Source: JAHDNZ01 sp036721855
GTDB taxonomy: Bacteria; Bacillota; DTU065
Direction of reading: 5' to 3'
Length of the DNA: 6,271 bases
NCBI GenBank assembly: GCA_036721855.1
Contig: DAIMKF010000057.1
Location: 1 to 6,271 of the forward strand
A program made the translations under genes and the position numbers. Positions 5,516-6,271 of the stretch are shown in pieces; position 1 is the first letter of the stretch; every line of letters begins with the position of its first letter. The notes beneath the pieces were generated by a model. It had not been told where the DNA came from, did no database searches, and was given only the letters and a program-made list of their open reading frames with translations.

Positions 5516-5648
5516 AGCACTTTCCCTCCTTTCGAAACCGCAGGGCCAAGCCGGATCTTGAAACACTCGAAAACTTGTACTCAGGTACAGGAAAGTGCAA
5601 GAGTCAGGTAAGCCGTCACGGTTAGTGGCTCATATTTCAGAACCCTCC
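5516..5648 (-). promoter_or_regulatory. Structured 5' leader of the RRM gene with a possible anti-Shine-Dalgarno switch
   Basis: The leader segment GCACTTTCC (5598-5590) is perfectly complementary over 9 bases to GGAAAGTGC (5525-5517), which covers the last SD base and nearly the whole spacer to the start codon. The same segment can instead pair locally: CTTGCACT (5601-5594) with AGTACAAG (5581-5574), 8 positions with one mismatch. The two pairings exclude each other. Further hairpins are AGCC/GGCT around 5612-5633 and CAAG/CTTG around 5547-5560. Whether this responds to temperature, to the protein itself or to something else cannot be told from the sequence. Confidence 0.45.
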
Positions 5649-5655
5649 ATTTATT

Positions 5656-5685
5656 ATTTTACCACAATCAAAAGAAAAATGAAAA
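5656..5685 (-). promoter_or_regulatory. Weak candidate promoter for the RRM gene
   Basis: On the minus strand TTTTCA (5685-5680) lies 18 bases before TAAAAT (5661-5656), matching 4/6 and 5/6 of the sigma-A consensus. The surrounding DNA is AT-rich, so chance matches are likely. It would give a leader of about 130 bases. Confidence 0.3.
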
Positions 5686-5726
5686 TATTTTTAGTTACTT
5701 TCAACCAAAATACCTAATTTGTGGCT

Positions 5727-5767
5727 AAAAAAAGACAGTCTGGTCTGAACCCTCAGTCTAGGCTGTC
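5727..5767 (-). terminator. Rho-independent terminator of the tRNA cluster
   Basis: On the minus strand GACAGCCT (5767-5760) pairs with AGACTGTC (5741-5734), with one mismatch. An inner CTGA/TCAG stem lies around GGGT. Seven T follow (A run at 5727-5733). It stands just downstream of tRNA-His, the last tRNA of the cluster in transcription order. Confidence 0.88.
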
Positions 5768-5783
5768 AAAAAAACCTATAAAA

Positions 5784-5861
5784 TGGGGTGAACAGTGGGA
5801 TTTGAACCCACGGCCTCCAGGGCCACAACCTGGCGCTCTAACCAACTGAGCTATGCCCACC
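5784..5861 (-). tRNA. tRNA-His (anticodon GTG)
   Basis: The acceptor GTGGGCA pairs with TGTTCAC. The anticodon loop TTGTGGC gives GTG. The T arm is GTGGG-TTCAAAT-CCCAC. The extra G at position -1 (5861) opposite C73, the histidine identity element, is encoded in the gene, as is the CCA end (5786-5784). It is the last tRNA before the terminator. Confidence 0.97.
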
Positions 5862-5866
5862 ATATA

Positions 5867-5942
5867 TGGCAGGGGAGACAGGAATCGAACCCGCAACACT
5901 CGGTTTTGGAGACCGATGCTCTGCCAATTGAGCTACTCCCCT
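5867..5942 (-). tRNA. tRNA-Trp (anticodon CCA)
   Basis: The acceptor AGGGGAG pairs with CTCCCCT. The anticodon loop CTCCAAA gives anticodon CCA, and the discriminator base is G73. A CCA end is encoded. All arms pair normally over 76 bases. Confidence 0.97.
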
Positions 5943-5965
5943 GTTTAACCTTATTAATATTTATA

Positions 5966-6040
5966 TGGCTGGGGTGCCTGGATTCGAACCAGGGAATACA
6001 GGAGTCAAAGTCCTGTGCCTTACCGCTTGGCGACACCCCA
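5966..6040 (-). tRNA. tRNA-Gln (anticodon TTG)
   Basis: The acceptor TGGGGTG pairs with CACCCCA. The anticodon loop CTTTGAC gives TTG, reading CAA and by wobble CAG. G73 and CCA are encoded. The weak U1-A72 pair is a known feature of glutamine tRNAs. Confidence 0.97.
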
Positions 6041-6053
6041 AAAAGAGCAATGA

Positions 6054-6129
<76 letters not shown>

Positions 6130-6132
6130 ATA

Positions 6133-6207
6133 TGGCTCCCCAGGCAGGGCTCGAACCTGCAACAACCCGGTTAACAGCCGGGTGCTCTACCATTGAGCTA
6201 CTGAGGA
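6133..6207 (-). tRNA. tRNA-Asn (anticodon GTT)
   Basis: The acceptor TCCTCAG pairs with CTGGGGA, including one G-U pair. The anticodon loop CTGTTAA gives GTT. G73 and CCA are encoded. It lies 3 bases before the 5' end of tRNA-Ala in the same transcript. Confidence 0.97.
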
Positions 6208-6217
6208 ACAAATATCA

Positions 6218-6271
6218 TGGTGGAGAGGACTGGATTCGAACCAGTGAAGGCAACGCCAGCAGATTTACAGT
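6218..6271 (-). tRNA. tRNA-Tyr (anticodon GTA), 5' half beyond the window
   Basis: Only the 3' part is present: the anticodon loop CTGTAAA with GTA (6268-6266), a long variable arm typical of class II tRNAs, the T arm ACTGG-TTCGAAT-CCAGT, the acceptor 3' strand, A73 and an encoded CCA (6220-6218). GTA together with the long variable arm identifies tyrosine. It is the first tRNA of the cluster seen in this window. Confidence 0.93.

Noticed and set aside
5258..5566. Longer RRM protein starting at 5566
   Set aside because: The extra 17 residues have no family match, and the AGGAGG is correctly spaced only for the ATG at 5515.

Overview
The window looks like chromosomal DNA of a low-GC, clostridial-type Bacillota. 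The evidence is a T-box leader, an operon with yqeK, a LytR-CpsA-Psr (LCP) gene and rsfS, AGGAGG-type ribosome binding sites, and tRNA genes with encoded CCA ends. I cannot place it below phylum or class. One secreted solute-binding protein lacks a lipobox, which would fit a diderm lineage but does not prove one.

Left edge (1-331, minus strand): a 3'-truncated tRNA-Ala(GGC) gene is preceded by a perfect-consensus sigma-A promoter and the 5' half of a leucine-specific T-box leader. No antiterminator or terminator is visible. The sequence turns into the tRNA where they should begin.

Operon (332-3336, minus strand; transcription order yqeK, LCP gene, rsfS, yqeM-like methyltransferase): these four genes form the housekeeping cluster found in many Firmicutes. 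It links Ap4A hydrolysis, wall-polymer attachment and ribosome silencing. nadD, usually just upstream of yqeK, is absent. leuS often follows rsfS in Clostridia and is the obvious expected target of the Leu T-box, but it is not in the window. In both the LCP gene and rsfS a strong Shine-Dalgarno (SD) sequence is separated from the start codon by an RNA hairpin.

Middle (3337-3884): about 550 bp without a convincing gene. It holds a 7-codon leader ORF with a weak terminator-like hairpin before yqeK, and an inverted repeat overlapping a possible promoter for the divergent gene to the right.

Right of centre (3885-5515): an orphan family-1 extracellular solute-binding protein gene (plus) converges on a small RRM RNA-binding protein gene (minus). 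A strong bidirectional terminator lies between them. The RRM gene has a structured leader whose upstream segment can pair either locally or with the SD-to-start region, so it could be a translational switch.

Right edge (5727-6271, minus strand): a tRNA cluster in transcription order Tyr(GTA, partial), Asn(GTT), Ala(GGC), Gln(TTG), Trp(CCA), His(GTG), closed by a Rho-independent terminator.
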